Below are positions 11,701 through 24,800 of a stretch of 64,000 nt of DNA, piece after piece; the stretch's first letter is position 1, and every line of letters begins with the position of its first letter. The notes beneath the pieces were generated by a model. The model made no database searches. It was not told the DNA's origin and was given only the letters and a program-made list of their open reading frames with translations. This DNA comes from Hippophae tibetana (taxonomy: Eukaryota; Streptophyta; Magnoliopsida; Rosales; Elaeagnaceae): NCBI GenBank assembly GCA_037013495.1, contig CM072810.1, forward strand, positions 110,887,398-110,951,397, written 5' to 3'. The position numbers and the translations under genes are program-made.

Positions 11701-12409
11701 GATAAGTTAGTTAATCTCCTTTGAGGAAGAATGAACAAAAATTATAAACCAATTAATACACTTTCTCCATAAGTATGTACTTTAAAAGCACATTGCAGCA
11801 GGGCCATTGCCTTCATACAGACCATCAGCTATTACTTTAACCTTGACATTGTTTTTCAGAAAATTAAAAAAATTAAAATTTCATCTTTAAACAATATATC
11901 TCGTTTCTTTGTATATGATTGTGCATGCATGAATGTGTTTTTGTGTGTTAAGAAGGTTGAAAGGACCTGAGGGAAGTTTCTGTCCTCTGTAGGAAAAGTT
12001 ATCATAAGTTCCGCTTACGAGCTTGTAAGAATCAATGGCAATCTTGTTTGACAGATAAAGCAGAAGACACTTATCATCTGGGGCGAAGACGACCAAATTA
12101 TCAGTAACAAGCTTGGAGTGGTTAGTATTTGTTTTCTTTCTATTTTTGGTTCTCTGAAGATTAATTTATGTCACTCTGTCAAATTGGATAGTGAGCTGCA
12201 AGTTTCTCATATTTGTATTGTAGAGATTGCACTGTGAATTGCCAAATGCAATCATACGCCAAATACCAGAATGTGGTCACCTTCCTCATGTGGAGAAGCC
12301 AAGCAGTGTTGCCCAATTGGTTTCGGAATTTGTTAAAGAAAATTCCTGTAAAGAGGTTCAGTTGAAATCCCTTAGTTCCATGAATTACAAAATATCCAAG
12401 ATGGGTTGA
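8766..12409 (+). CDS. alpha/beta-hydrolase fold protein, probably plastid-targeted
   Basis: Ten exons can be joined with consistent phases: 8766-8942, 9619-9713, 9796-9893, 10004-10053, 10321-10416, 10561-10650, 10841-10933, 11072-11167, 12055-12120, 12224-12409, giving 348 aa. Residues 1-35 are Ser/Thr-rich without acids, like a chloroplast transit peptide. The fold is visible: VVLLHSFDSS (82-92, oxyanion strand-loop), DILGWGFSD (114-122), nucleophile elbow GPSLG with Ser156, acid in WGEDDQ (Asp278) and catalytic His306 in CGHLPHVEKP. The ATG at 8766 is used because the upstream in-frame codon is GTG. Two oddities: the usual HG after strand 3 is His87-Ser88, and intron 8 has a GC donor (CAG|GCATGT). 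The substrate is unknown; resemblance to Arabidopsis chloroplast-type hydrolases is from recall. Confidence 0.9.
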
Positions 12410-14283
12410 ATCTGTTCCATACAAATACTATCATTATATTTAGTTATATAATAATTTCGTTAAATAAAAAAATATTCTAAGTGTTGTGTTTGTATTGCTA
12501 AGGTTCTTTTTCAGTAAGCCTTCTTATTTAATCCATAACTATTTCGATCCCCTAAACGAATAAACAATATCCAAGTTCAAACTATGCGAATCTCCTGTCT
12601 TCATCATCTGACATTGTTCATAGTGGGTGCTTCTTCGTCAAGCTTTATTTGTTGTGAAAATAATTGTTAGTTATAAACTTAATCAATTATTAAAAATAAA
12701 ACCTTTAAAATAAAACAGAGATTTATTGAAAAAAAACTGATAACTCACTCCAACCCAATTTAAATGATTTGATTCTGTTTTGATTTTAGCTTAAATTTTA
12801 ACCAATTTCTCATATGCAAAACCTTTGTGATTGTGAATTGTGAGTATATTAACATTCTTAGCACTCTTTCCCTCTTAAAAGGTGCAATACATTTTTAAAC
12901 AAGTTTAATAAAAACGAATCTACTTTTTGTTTTGGCTATAGTTACTAACAAGTAGAACATCATGGGAAAGAAATTTTTATATTTTATAAAAAAAAAATAT
13001 AAAAATAATGATTTCACAAATTTAAGAACTATTTTTGTCTCCGTATTGATTCTACTTTTAAATTCACAAAAATATTATTATAAAACTATTGTTTATCTTT
13101 ATTTTATTTTCTTTTATATTTATTATTTAAAAAACATGTAAATAATTTAATATTTTATTTCGATTCCCTTGTTATATCTAATAGTAAAAAAAAAGAATTC
13201 TCTCTATTTTCTCCAATTCATTCATGCTTTTCTTATTTCTATTGAATCTCTAATACATAAGCTTCAACAATTTGGTGATTTTTGACGCATGCCAGTTTTT
13301 CAACTTGTGGTGGTGCCCCACACAAGTTTTGACCACCAAACATTTATTTTGGTCCCGAAAGCAGGATGTGTTTTTTAGGTTTAACACTTTTAATTATTTT
13401 TTTTATTATTTACATTATTTTTTTAAGTAATATGTGGAAATTTTAATTTATATTTATTTTATACATTAAATTATGAAAAGAGTATTACTAATAATAAAAT
13501 TTATATGTATCAATGAAAAAATATAATTAAAAGTGTTGCTATCCTTTCCCTCGTTCTTTGAACAGGTTCATGAACTCAAATCTAGGGTGGAAATTTTCAT
13601 GTTTTTCGCTTAGTTATATTTTAAAAATATTAAATTTTTTGGACAAATTATTTTATTATAATAATAAAAAAATCTAATATATTATTTAATTATAAAAAAA
13701 ATCTAACATTTACAAGTAATAAGAACTATATGGTTGCACTATTTTCATCTTCTACCCAACCAAGAACAGTTCTCCCTATGTAACAACTTATCTTGAGTTT
13801 AAAGAATCAACACCCACTTTTAGTTTTGGGAGGTTCATGATTGGAACACATTGGACTATCATTAGCCGAGCTTGACAAAGAAAAAGTAAAATGCACGTAA
13901 AATATCATAAGAGAATATTAACTAATGAGGTAGTGTGGAACTTGAAGGTAGCCAAATGAAAAGGAAACTTAAAACTAGTTATATATTCCAAGGTAGGAAG
14001 GGGTGGCAAAGTTCCATTAAATTCCTCTAAAATGTACATAAATAACAAATCTAATAAAATAAAAATAAAAGATCAGGTTCTATCCCCCACAATAGTCCAT
14101 AGTCCACAGAGCCGTCGTATCATCGTCATCAAAAGAAGGAATCAAATTCCCAAACTTTTTCATAAAGGAAAAAGAATCCTAAAACAGAAAACCCTAGTGG
14201 GTTTTTGACATAACCCATATATAACCCAAAAAATTACAGAGCCTACCCATCAGTTGTGGCAAAATAGTCCACACATGTAAAGT
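12410..14283. other. intergenic region and 3' UTRs between convergent genes
   Basis: The hydrolase gene (+) and the X8 gene (-) are transcribed toward each other, so this holds both 3' UTRs. Sequence at 14060-14283 is less AT-rich and is likely the X8 gene's 3' UTR. The middle (12650-13700) is AT-rich with nothing recognisable. Confidence 0.5.
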
Positions 14284-15867
14284 TTAGCCCCACAGTAATA
14301 AGAAGCCTGAAAAACAGGACAAAATAGCCGAAGGGAAGAAAACGTTAATGCTTGCGAAAATAGCCACAGCATTGCTCCCATCAGGAATGCCAGTGGTAGT
14401 CCCAGTTGGGCTTATTCCAAATGAAGTTGGACTCGTTATGCCTGTCCCTGTCCCTGTCCCTGTCCCAGAAACTGTACCGGTCCCGGTACTAGGTGTTGTG
14501 GTTGAGGTTGAAGGGGTTACTGTACCTGTGCTTGGAGTTGTAGATGTGGAAGGAGTGCCTACTGTTCCGGTTGAAGTGCTTGTTCCTGTTTGGCTGGATA
14601 TCAAAGCAAAGAAAAAAATTAATTTTTTTCAACCTGACCTTTCCTAATCTTGATGAAAATGACTAGATAACAAAGTTGAGAGATCTGATATGAATTCATA
14701 TGGAAGCAAAGATAACAAGGATTTCAAAACATCTAAATCCACCTCACAGATGGCATTACCAAAGAATCATAACAAATCTTAGATAACAATGGGTTGCTAG
14801 ATCTACCTAAGTTAATCCATGTCAGGTTAACACCTACTCTTGCTAAACATAAGAGAAAAACAGAGTAAAAATGTGATCTTTGAGCATTTCAAAGAGATCC
14901 CGTAAGTAAAAATATGATCTTTGAGATAGAAGATCAACAATCAAGATCTGGGTCAAAGCAAAAATGAAGAGAAAAACATCTACTCTTGCTAAACATAAGA
15001 GAAAAACAGAGTAAAAATGTGATCTTTGAGCATTTCAAAGAGATCCCATAAGTAAAAATATGATCTTTTAGATAGAAGATCAACAATCAAGATCTGGGTC
15101 AAAGCAAAAATGAAGATTCAAGATAAGATGTGAAGCTAGTTAGTGTACTTACGGACTTGAAGGAAAAACACAGTTGGAGTTCTGGGCTGTTTCAAAAAGA
15201 AACATAAATTGAATCAGTAAAAGCAATAAATTTGAAAATATAACAAGATGGGTGATTAAGAGATAACTTACTAGCGGGTGGATTTTGGCTCACAGTGGCA
15301 GTGCCTGAGAAATCACAGCTTCCTTGAGCTTGACTCTTTCTTTGGAAATAACTGTTAACAGCCCAATTACAGTGATCTTTTACGGTATTGGGTTGATAAC
15401 AAGCACCATTTTGAGAGATTGCTGTACAATCAGCTCCAGCTCCACAAGCATAATCCAATGTCTTTTGAAGATATTGTTCGTTCCCATCTTTACATAAGCA
15501 GTAAGTAGCACCTATTTAAGAGGAAAACAAAAATACCCAGCTCAATCAAGGGTTAAGGCTAACATGAAACCACTCAAAAAGACAAAATTTGGCCTGATTA
15601 GACAGACATTGTTGCGCAAATCTTGCTTACATGTGTTTCCCTCTAATGTGAAAAGGAGATCTTTCCATGGAGGTTAAAATCAAAAGTATAAATAGCAGAG
15701 TAAGAAAAAGAAACTACGGGAAATACACAAGAACCAAACTTTTTAATCTTTAGGAAAGACGGAAAATGAAAAATGACAAACAAAAAAGAACACTAAAGCA
15801 GATAAAGAAGCTCACTTGAATGGCCAGTGAGCGCCAAGAAAAGCACTATATACACTAAAGCAACCAT
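14284..15867 (-). CDS. X8-domain GPI-anchored protein, PDCB-like
   Basis: Four exons on the minus strand: 15867-15816, 15511-15272, 15186-15153, 14593-14284; 211 aa. Residues 1-17 (MVALVYIVLFLALTGHS) are a signal peptide. An X8 (CBM43) domain follows from about 20 to 104, with Cys22, 24, 40, 46, 55, 65, 83 and 103 and the expected LQKTLDYACGAGADC and HCNWAVNSYFQ blocks. A Ser/Thr/Pro/Gly linker (109-180) includes GT repeats. The C-terminus is a hydrophobic tail (about 184-211) after DGSN, as for a GPI signal. X8 domains bind callose (beta-1,3-glucan); this architecture matches plasmodesmata callose-binding proteins at the cell wall-plasma membrane face. The last X8 cysteine is on a tiny 34-nt exon. 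Exact paralogue not decided. Confidence 0.92.
14441..14466. repeat. hexanucleotide microsatellite in the X8 gene linker
   Basis: Four units of CCTGTC (plus strand) encode the Gly-Thr run of the linker on the minus strand. In-frame length change here would only alter linker length. Confidence 0.85.
14834..15116. repeat. 146-bp tandem duplication inside intron 3 of the X8 gene
   Basis: 14834-14970 and 14980-15116 are the same 137 bp with two differences (G/A near 14902 and G/T near 14928), at a period of 146 bp. It lies wholly within the intron 14594-15152 and ends 36 bp before exon 3's donor side. The low divergence implies a recent duplication. Confidence 0.95.
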
Positions 15868-18780
15868 TTTGAAGCAAAAACCGCAAGCCAATATGAGAGA
15901 TTCACTGTCCCTTATATGGTTGAACTTGAAACAAGAAAAAGCTTGAAAGAGTGAGTGAGAGAGAGAATGAAAGACAAAATGGGTTAATGGAGAAATGGAA
16001 ATTTCTAGTAGACAATAATATGAGAGAGAGAGAAGACGGATGGTAAAGGTGAGAGTCTCATGGCCTGTATCTGATATGCTTTTAAACCCTTAACAAACAA
16101 TTTTGTATTAAGAATTAAATAGTTTTTTTAAGAGTATTGTACTATAGTTTATAGTTAATACCAGTGTAGAATATAGTGCTCTCTTGGGAACTGAGCAAGC
16201 TACAAGCTTTTGTCATGTACGTATTTGACTGTTGGAGGTAACCTTCCAAACGGCCTTAAACTCATTTGGGTAACTAAATTTAACTCAACCTGGTTTAGGT
16301 TTGGTTCTGTACTGCCCTATAGGCCTATACATCCATACTAGGGTGGCAATATATATTTATTTAATAAATTTTGTTTTTGTCATATCTATTTGTTAAAAAG
16401 CAATGGTGAGATAGATATTAATTAAACGGAAAGTAAGAATATAAATTAGTAAAATAATTATTGAAATTCTTACCGATGGAAAAACTAATTAAATTAGCAT
16501 AGTTTATTTGGAGTTTTTAGAGTAAAATTTTGATGTTATTTTTAAAATAAAATTTTTGTTATGATAATAATATTTATTATTTTAAAAGTATCAAACCTTT
16601 TTAAATTATTATATATGAATTGATACATGTATTAAATTATAATAAAAATATTTTTATTTAGTATACTAATTTTTTTTTGTCTAACTCATCAAGAGAAATA
16701 TTGGAAGCATAAAATTTTATACTTATACTATTTATAATTTAGTAAAATTTTCTTAAAAATTTAATAATTTCACTCACTTTAAAATATTTTAATACTTAAT
16801 AAATAATAATTAATATAAATATAAAAATGATAATCATTTCATTAAATTTAATATATTTCTCTTATCTCATTTCATTTTTATAATAATATTCACTTTATTT
16901 TTAGCTTGACTACAACCCCAAACATAACCCTATCAATATACATAGACTAACTCTTTTTTTCCTCTCATTATAATCAAATAACATTGAACTATCCTCACAT
17001 AATATCTTAACCTACTCAAATAAATCAATTTTATCATTAATTTAGATATATGTCTCATATCATTTAATATCTAGACAATTCTAACAAATATCTTCATATT
17101 TACTATATCTATATCAATAAACTTGCTATTTGAATCATTAATAGACCAAATGCTTGTATATATTAAACAATTCATTGTTTATATATAAAAAATATAAATG
17201 TATAATCTAAAATCCATTTATTCATAAAGATATAATTAATTATCATACAAATTATATTATTTTTGTCACAAATTTCAATCACTTTATCCCTATAGAATTA
17301 TTTTCTTGTCTTCACGTTAAGTAGAGAGAAAATTATTTCAAACCTAGACTTCAATCTTTTTTTAAAAAAGTATTATTTCTTTTGATAATAAAAACACTTA
17401 ATATTATATATTAGATTAGGTTTAAAATAATTTTCATCTTTACTTGTGATGTGTTAATAAAAATCATCAAATTATGTATAATATGTTATTATTTTTTTAA
17501 TTAATTGAGGTCAATAATATTTTTATATTATTAGTAAAATTGTATGATATGAAAGTAATAAAAAAAATTAGTAGTATTTTATAATAAGTTTGAAAGTTTA
17601 ATTATAAAAAAAATCATTTACTTTGATACGTATAAATTTCAGTTTATTTAAATGTTTTTATACTATTAAATAAATTATTTGAATTCTGTCGGTGCACGAT
17701 GTTAGAGTACTCGTATTTGTGAGCTCAAATAGTATTTTTGTGTTGCATAGCGTCGGAGGATTTTTACCTTGAGGTCCTACCATATTAAGGTTCTTGAAGT
17801 AGCTGTCAAAACGAGCTAGCACTAAATTTGTCCTTTTTCTTCATCCTTTTGCTCTAATAAGGTGCATCAAACATCTATTTTCAGTACATGCATGTGTACC
17901 TCTATGTTTGCACATGTGGTTCTTACATTATGTTAACTTATAAATAAGGTACGGGAAGTTTGTAAAAATTAAAGATATTGTTGACAATTTCACAATATTA
18001 TTGATATTAAAATATAATATTCATATTATTTAAATAAATTATCATACAATTATCAAAATTCAAATTATTATTAAATTGTTATAAATATTATTTTTTAACT
18101 AAAATATATTAGATATTTTTACTCATATATTGTTAAAATATCAAAAGAAATCAACAAATATAGAGTATACTTGTAAACTGACACTAATTATGAAGTTATA
18201 GTGTTATAACAAAATAAGTTATCTATTTATAATAGTTAATATAATATGATAATCAACTTAATTATTTCAAACATTTTAATTATTTATTTTATAATATTTT
18301 ATAAAAAATAAAAATAATTTTTTTTATTATACAATATTTTAATTATTTGGTTAATTTATAAAGTATTTAAAAATATATGTATTGAGTAAAAATTAGTTTA
18401 AAAAGTAAGTAATTAATTGTTTTATAAATTTTTATAATTTTGATAGAGTTTTCATAGTTTTCGTTATTTTTTTAACTTTTATCGACGAAGATAATATTTT
18501 TAATATTTTAGTAAAAATTATATGTTGATATCTTGATCGAAATCAACATTTTAAATTTTTGGTATTGGGTCTAAAATGTCATGTAATTTTATCAAAATAA
18601 ATTGAGAGAATTTAGTTTTAAAATTTAAGGCTACCAATTTTAATATTTTAAAAAAAAATATATCTTTTAAGATAAAATGAAATTATAGAAGCATCTAAAT
18701 GAAGAATGTTCATTCTAATAACATTTTATATATTTTTAATTTTATTTAACTATATTAATTTAATACATATTTATTAATTT
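15868..18780. other. X8 gene upstream region and AT-rich spacer
   Basis: 15940-16040 is GA-rich on the plus strand (a CT-rich stretch on the coding strand), typical of a plant 5' UTR or core promoter. A CATATAAGG word on the minus strand at 15911-15919 could be a TATA box, but would leave a very short 5' UTR. From 16330 on the sequence is AT-rich. A less AT-rich island at about 17685-17960 has no open frame and may be a TE relic. Confidence 0.4.
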
Positions 18781-19910
18781 ATTAATTTTTTTTTAATTTT
18801 ATAATAATAAACAATTATTATAATATTTACTGGTGTTTTAGTTTTTTATTTTTTATTTTTTACCAAAAAAAAATATATAAGTTATTCTATGTTAAACTTT
18901 AATTATCAATTTCACTCTCATATATAATTAAATAGTTTACGAGTATTTTGATTTTTTGCTTTAGTTCTTCTACTAAAAATAGTTAATACATATCATCAAT
19001 TATTTTTACACTAAATATAACTTAAAAATAAATTAAAATTTAATATATATTTAGAAAAAAATTGTTTTTCTCTTTTAATTTATTAATAATAGATAAAATT
19101 TATAATTAATACATAAAATTAATTATTTTCACACTAAATATAAATTAGAAAATAAATAAAACTTTAATGCATATTTATGAGATTTTGAATTTCTTTTTAT
19201 TTTCATAATTTCCACAAATTTTTAAAAAAATTCTTTTCAATTTTAACTAAAAATAATTTATAAATTAGAAATAAACTAAAAAAGAATCAATTATTTTATG
19301 AATATATTGGGTTTTCTTTTTAATTTGCCCATAAATTTTAATTAATTCATAATGAATTATTTTTATACTAAATATAATTGAGAATATAAATTAAAATTTA
19401 ACACATATTTAACGTACATTCATATCCCTTTTTAATTTCTTATAATAAACAATTATTGTGATATTCGTGAATCTTTTAATTTTTCTTCTAACAATTTAAA
19501 TTAAAAAAAATTATAATCTTTAGAGTATTCAAATAGAATCAATTATTTTATGAGTATTTTAATTTTATATTTTATTTTCCCACGACATGATAAATAATAA
19601 ATATAATCAATTATTTCTATATTAAATATAATTAAGAAATAAATTTAAATTTAACATATATTTATAAAATAAATTATTTTTTTCTTTTAGTTCTCTAATA
19701 ATAGACAACTATTATAATATTCAAGAGTTTTTGATTTTTCTTCTTAAAATTTTTATTAAAAGAGAATTTTAAATTTTAAATTTATTCACATAAAATTAAT
19801 TATTTTATGAATTTGTTTTTATTTTTTCCTTCATTTCTCTTTAAAAATTAATTAATACATAAAATTAATTATTTATACACTAAATATAATTAAAAATTAA
19901 TTAATTAATT
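18780..19910. repeat. degenerate tandem array, about 230-265 bp spacing
   Basis: A block resembling AATTATTTNNACACTAAATATAA followed by AAATAAATTAAAATTTAA-CATATATTT recurs at about 18995, 19117, 19349, 19599 and 19864. A companion block (AATAATAGACAACTATTATAATATTC-like, then TTTTTCTTCT) recurs near 18800, 19440 and 19697. Order and spacing suggest an old tandem array rather than chance in AT-rich DNA. No coding. Confidence 0.6.
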
Positions 19911-20029
19911 AATAGTTCAAATGATATTAGAATATGATATTTTTAATATACTGAAAATGAAATGAGAGACCCCTTATTCATTATTTGTCGGTAGGTAAGG
20001 AGCTCATAAGATCAGAGATTTTAATTTTT

Positions 20030-21835
20030 TTAGTTTTTCATCCCAAAATTATAATTTATCTTTCATCTTCACTCAAAATTCTTACAAAAATATATCGAAG
20101 ATCCTAGTGAGGAACAGGGACACCCAAATGGAGAACAAATATCCATATAATATTTTAAATATTATTTTTATTTTTATTATTAAGGAAAATTTATAATAAA
20201 AATAAGTAAATAATAAATTTTTTGTAATAAAATAATAAAATTTTGAGTTAATAAGGAATATAAATAAACAATATTTATGTGAAATAGAGAAAAATAAAAT
20301 ATATGTATGAATAAAATTCTTTTATATTAAACAATATTAATATAATCTTGTTATAAACTAATTTGAAATAATAACAATAATAATAAAATAATTATAAGAT
20401 TTTAGATATTAGAATTTAAATAATTAGTTTAAATAATTTTTATAGAAGAAAAATTATTGATATTTTAGTCAAATAAAAATATAACTTAAAGATAAAATAT
20501 AAAATATAAAATACATTACTTATTATTAGTTTGAGTTTAAATATAAATAAATCTATAAAAAAATAATTTTTTTTATATATTTATTACATTTTGGTACATA
20601 TTTTGAAAAATGTAACACAAATACAATTTCCGTCCTTACCTCACCTTATATTTTAAAATATAGCTTCACATTTTCCATTTTATTGTACTTGTCATTTACT
20701 CAGAACCGAATAATACCTACATAGATTTACCATATAAGGAAAAATTCACAACCTACCATTTTCTTATTATATAAGCACGTAATATCCCCCAATTATTAAG
20801 AGAGTCAAATTACTCGTGCGTTCGGATAAATAGTAATAATCAAATAGGTTTAGTTTTGAATAGTAAATTTTTGATAAGCTTTTAGGTTCAGTTATTTTCT
20901 TGTTTAAAATTTTGAATTTGGGTTCGAGGTTGATTAGGGGGTTAAGGTCAGGGATCCCCTCTCTGTTTTTCATTCTTGATTTAGAATTTATTCTTTATTC
21001 TCACTTCAAATTCTTACAATAATATATCGAGAATCTAATGAGGAACAGAGACCTCTGAATGGAGAACTAAAATCCATGTAATATTTTAAATATTATTTTT
21101 TTTATAAATAAAAAATATAATATAAGTAAGTTAATAATAAATTTTTTATAATAAAATAATAAAATTTTGAATTAATAAGGAATAAAAAATAAAAATTACT
21201 TATGTGAAATATAGAAAAAGAAAACATATATATCAATATTAAACAATATTGATATAATCTTATTAAAAATTAGTTTGAAATAATAACAATAAATTTTAAA
21301 TTTTTAAAATTTAAATAAGTAGTTTAAATAGTCTTTATAAAAGAAAAAATTATTGATGTCTTAGTATAATAAAAATATAACTTAAGAATAAAATATATAA
21401 TGTATTATTTATTATTTATTATTAGTTTAAATTTAAATATAAATAAATATACTAAAAAATTAAAAAAATTAAATTTTTATATATTTATTAAAACTAGTTA
21501 TATATAACGGGAATGTGATTGGAATACAATCTTAGTTATTAACTCACCTCATATTTTAAAATATAAATTCTCACTTCCCGTTATATTGTTTTTATTATTA
21601 CTTCCAACCGAATAATATCCACATAGATTTACCACACAAAGCAAAATTCACAACCTATAATTTTCATGTTATATAAGCATGAACTATCCCCAATTATTAA
21701 AGATGTCAAAATTACTAGTAGGTTCGAATAATGGCGAATAATAATTAAATAGGTTCAATTTTGGATCAACTTTTGAGTTGAGTTATTATTTTGTTTAAAA
21801 TTTTAGATTTGGGTTCAGTTTCGAATGTGTGTAAA
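20030..21835. repeat. 0.93-kb tandem duplication of an unclassified repeat
   Basis: Copy A (about 20030-20935) and copy B (about 20965-21835) match over their full length in the same orientation. Paired landmarks include ATTCTTACAA.AATATATCGA (20078/21010), GTGAGGAACAGGGAC vs ATGAGGAACAGAGAC, AACCGAATAATA (20705/21606), ACATAGATTTACCA, TTATATAAGCA, CCCCAATTATTAA and ATAGGTT. A partial third relative lies at about 60190-60860. There is no coding, no clear terminal inverted repeat and no primer site. The short frame at 20767-20973 (-) is within it and not conserved in copy B. Confidence 0.8.
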
Positions 21836-24800
21836 TTCGATCCTTATTTAAAATTATAAATTTTATTTTTTAGAATATCATTTTGTATATATTTAAAAAT
21901 AAAAATACTTATAATTTAATATAAATAAAAAAATAAATTCGAATATATTAAGCAAAAATGTAACATATTGTTATTTTTAATTTATAATTTTTTTTTGTTA
22001 AATTTAATATTTTTGATCTATTTTAAAATGATCAAATAATTCAGTTTTTATAACTCCATATGGGTAACTATTATCTAAGTGATTCTTTAAACTTGTACTC
22101 ACCAATTTTAATTTTAAATATAATATAATATTTAAATTTTGTTTTCAAATAAAACATTCTAAGACGTTATTTCTTCCTATAGATATTCTTACATAATAGA
22201 TGGGGAAAAGGAGGAGAGATAAAAACTACCTAATGTAAATAATTTAAGATTTTATTTGATTATTAATATGAAATATAATATAAGATATTCAAATTATAGG
22301 AATAATATTTATTCATCTCACACTACTAAAGAATATATTATAATATTTTATTTTTTCACATATTTATAAGATTATTAATTATTTTTATCATTTACCTTAT
22401 TTAAAAATAAGAAAATATTAATTTTACTTCATTTTTAATTTTATAAATTTTATTTTTATTTATCATATATTTTAATTACATTGTTCAAACAAATATAATA
22501 ATAATAATAATAATATTTTTATTAAATTCAATTTTTGTTACTATTGTTATTCCTATTATATTTATATTCTACTAACAAAATATAACCAAACTGAGTTAAC
22601 ATGGAAAGAATGTACCCATTTTGGTTTTGAAAAGAACGTTGAATTAGTTTTAAAATTGTATTTAGAAATGAATTTGAGTTATTAAATTGTTGTATTGGTA
22701 CTATAAACCTTATTATTGTTAATAGATCAAATTAGTCAAGGATAATGACATTAGATAATTTCGTCAAAAATAATAATTACTTTATAGATAATTAAAGTGT
22801 AAGATAAATAAAACACATTTATGTCATTATACCTTAGCCTTAGCGTTAAAAGTTTAAAAGCAAAAAAAAAATATTATCTATCTTAGTTTACTTCTTTCTC
22901 TCACTCTCTTGTAAATTCAAGCATTTATCATGCTTATATGTATCAATTATGACTGAGAGATTCTATTATAAGTGTATTACGATGTTTAATGAACTTAAAT
23001 TTGTGAATGAATATTATTAATTTTAACTTATGATATATTGGGATGGGAAAAATGCAAAAGTAATACTTTTTTTTTAAGTTTTAAGAAAATTTCATAATAA
23101 ATATTGGGTGATGTGAGTGATATTATAAAGGCTTAAGGCTTAAAACAAGGGAAAACTATTTAGCAACATGAAGGAAATTTATTTTATCTCTTACATATCA
23201 TTAAGAAAAAGATCACATATTTATCATATGGTTATCCCCATTAGTTTTTAAACAAAAAATAAAAAAATAGGAATAACTATGTCTTTTTTTTATATATTAT
23301 AGGATTTGAAATAACTAACTCATAAATTTCAAAATTAAACTACTTTAATATTAAATAAAATCTTTATTTGTGGGTCTATTAGATAAAATAAATCGTTAAT
23401 ATGTTGGGCCGTCGTGGAAGGTGTAGTTTTTTTCTCACCAATACTTATGTCCAAGATGACGAAGTTAGAGAATATATAATTTTTACTATGTGATTAAGAA
23501 AAAATATAATATTTAAATGTTATTATGTATTTTGTATGAAATATTAAATCTTAGTTATTTATGAATTTGTACAATAATAAATATATATAAAAGGAGTTGA
23601 GTTAACTTATATATATTTATTATTCATGTTAAGATAATTACGAATAATTATTAATTTTTTATTTTTTTATTAAGATTATTTCATGATTATTTGATGACTC
23701 AGTTTGTTTTTTATGTACATAACCGGTAAAACTTTTGCTAATTAGGATTATTGTATCTTTGTAATAAATTACACTTAATATTACTTTATATATATATATA
23801 ATTATAGGACTTGTCCGGTAGTTTATACTTTTAGTTTTAGGAGAATATTTCTGTTTTTTCTTGTTAAGATATAAAATAACACCTCGTAACATGAGTTGTT
23901 CTCTCATGTTTTATGTACATGTTTAAATTATCGGTTGATATAAAAAAAAAACTTAATGATATTCTCTAAAGATTTCACTTATTATGTAAAGCTAGATTTT
24001 AATAGCCTACCTGCAAAGTTATTTCAATTATTTCAGCTAACCCAAAATTAAGAATGATTTATCATCAAAGAGAACACATAAATTGCTAATTATAATAGAT
24101 CCTAAATAAAAAGAATGAAAGAGTTCACCTTTTGTTTTGTTTGTTTCATGAGGTTAGGCAAACAAGCAAAAAAAAAAAAAAAAAAAACGAATTTGGGTGG
24201 GAGCCAAAGAGGAAATATTATTTTTGGAAGTAATATTTTTATGAAAATTTTATGTATACAAAACGTAAAACTAAATTTAAATGTATCACACATATTTTAT
24301 CTCATTTTTTAATGAATAAAATTTTAATTATAATATTTATTAAATTAAAAATAAAATTATATATAAAATACAACTGTATTCCATTTTAATTTTATAATTT
24401 AAGCTTTTACTACTATAAAAGTTTTTTTTTTATCTTAAACTAGGATGCAATATCAATTGAGATGAAAAAATTTAATTTAATGAAACAGTTAAATATACTT
24501 TTGTAATTGAGTTAGATTTTAACATCTTAATTAGATATTATTTTAATTTGAAATAAAAAAGTACTATTTACAACTAAAAAATTCACTTAAAATTTAATAA
24601 TTTAAATATATATATTAAAAAAAGTAGTATTTAAGACACAAGTAATACTATTATAACTATTTTTGTAATGTCTTCTAATATCAAATACTAAATCTTATTG
24701 ATAAATATAGTTAAATATAGAGAATATAAATTAATTTGGATATACAGCCTGTTTATTAGACACCTATTACCCATATATGGCTCTTGTTATGTATTCTTGA

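Noticed and set aside
14348..14647. Plus-strand 99-codon open frame rich in Val/Pro
   Set aside because: It is the antisense shadow of the Ser/Thr/Gly linker and tail of the X8 gene, kept open by the repetitive composition.
23659..23907. Minus-strand 82-codon Lys/Ile/Tyr-rich frame
   Set aside because: Composition is what AT-rich non-coding DNA gives by chance. No motif, no splice partners.
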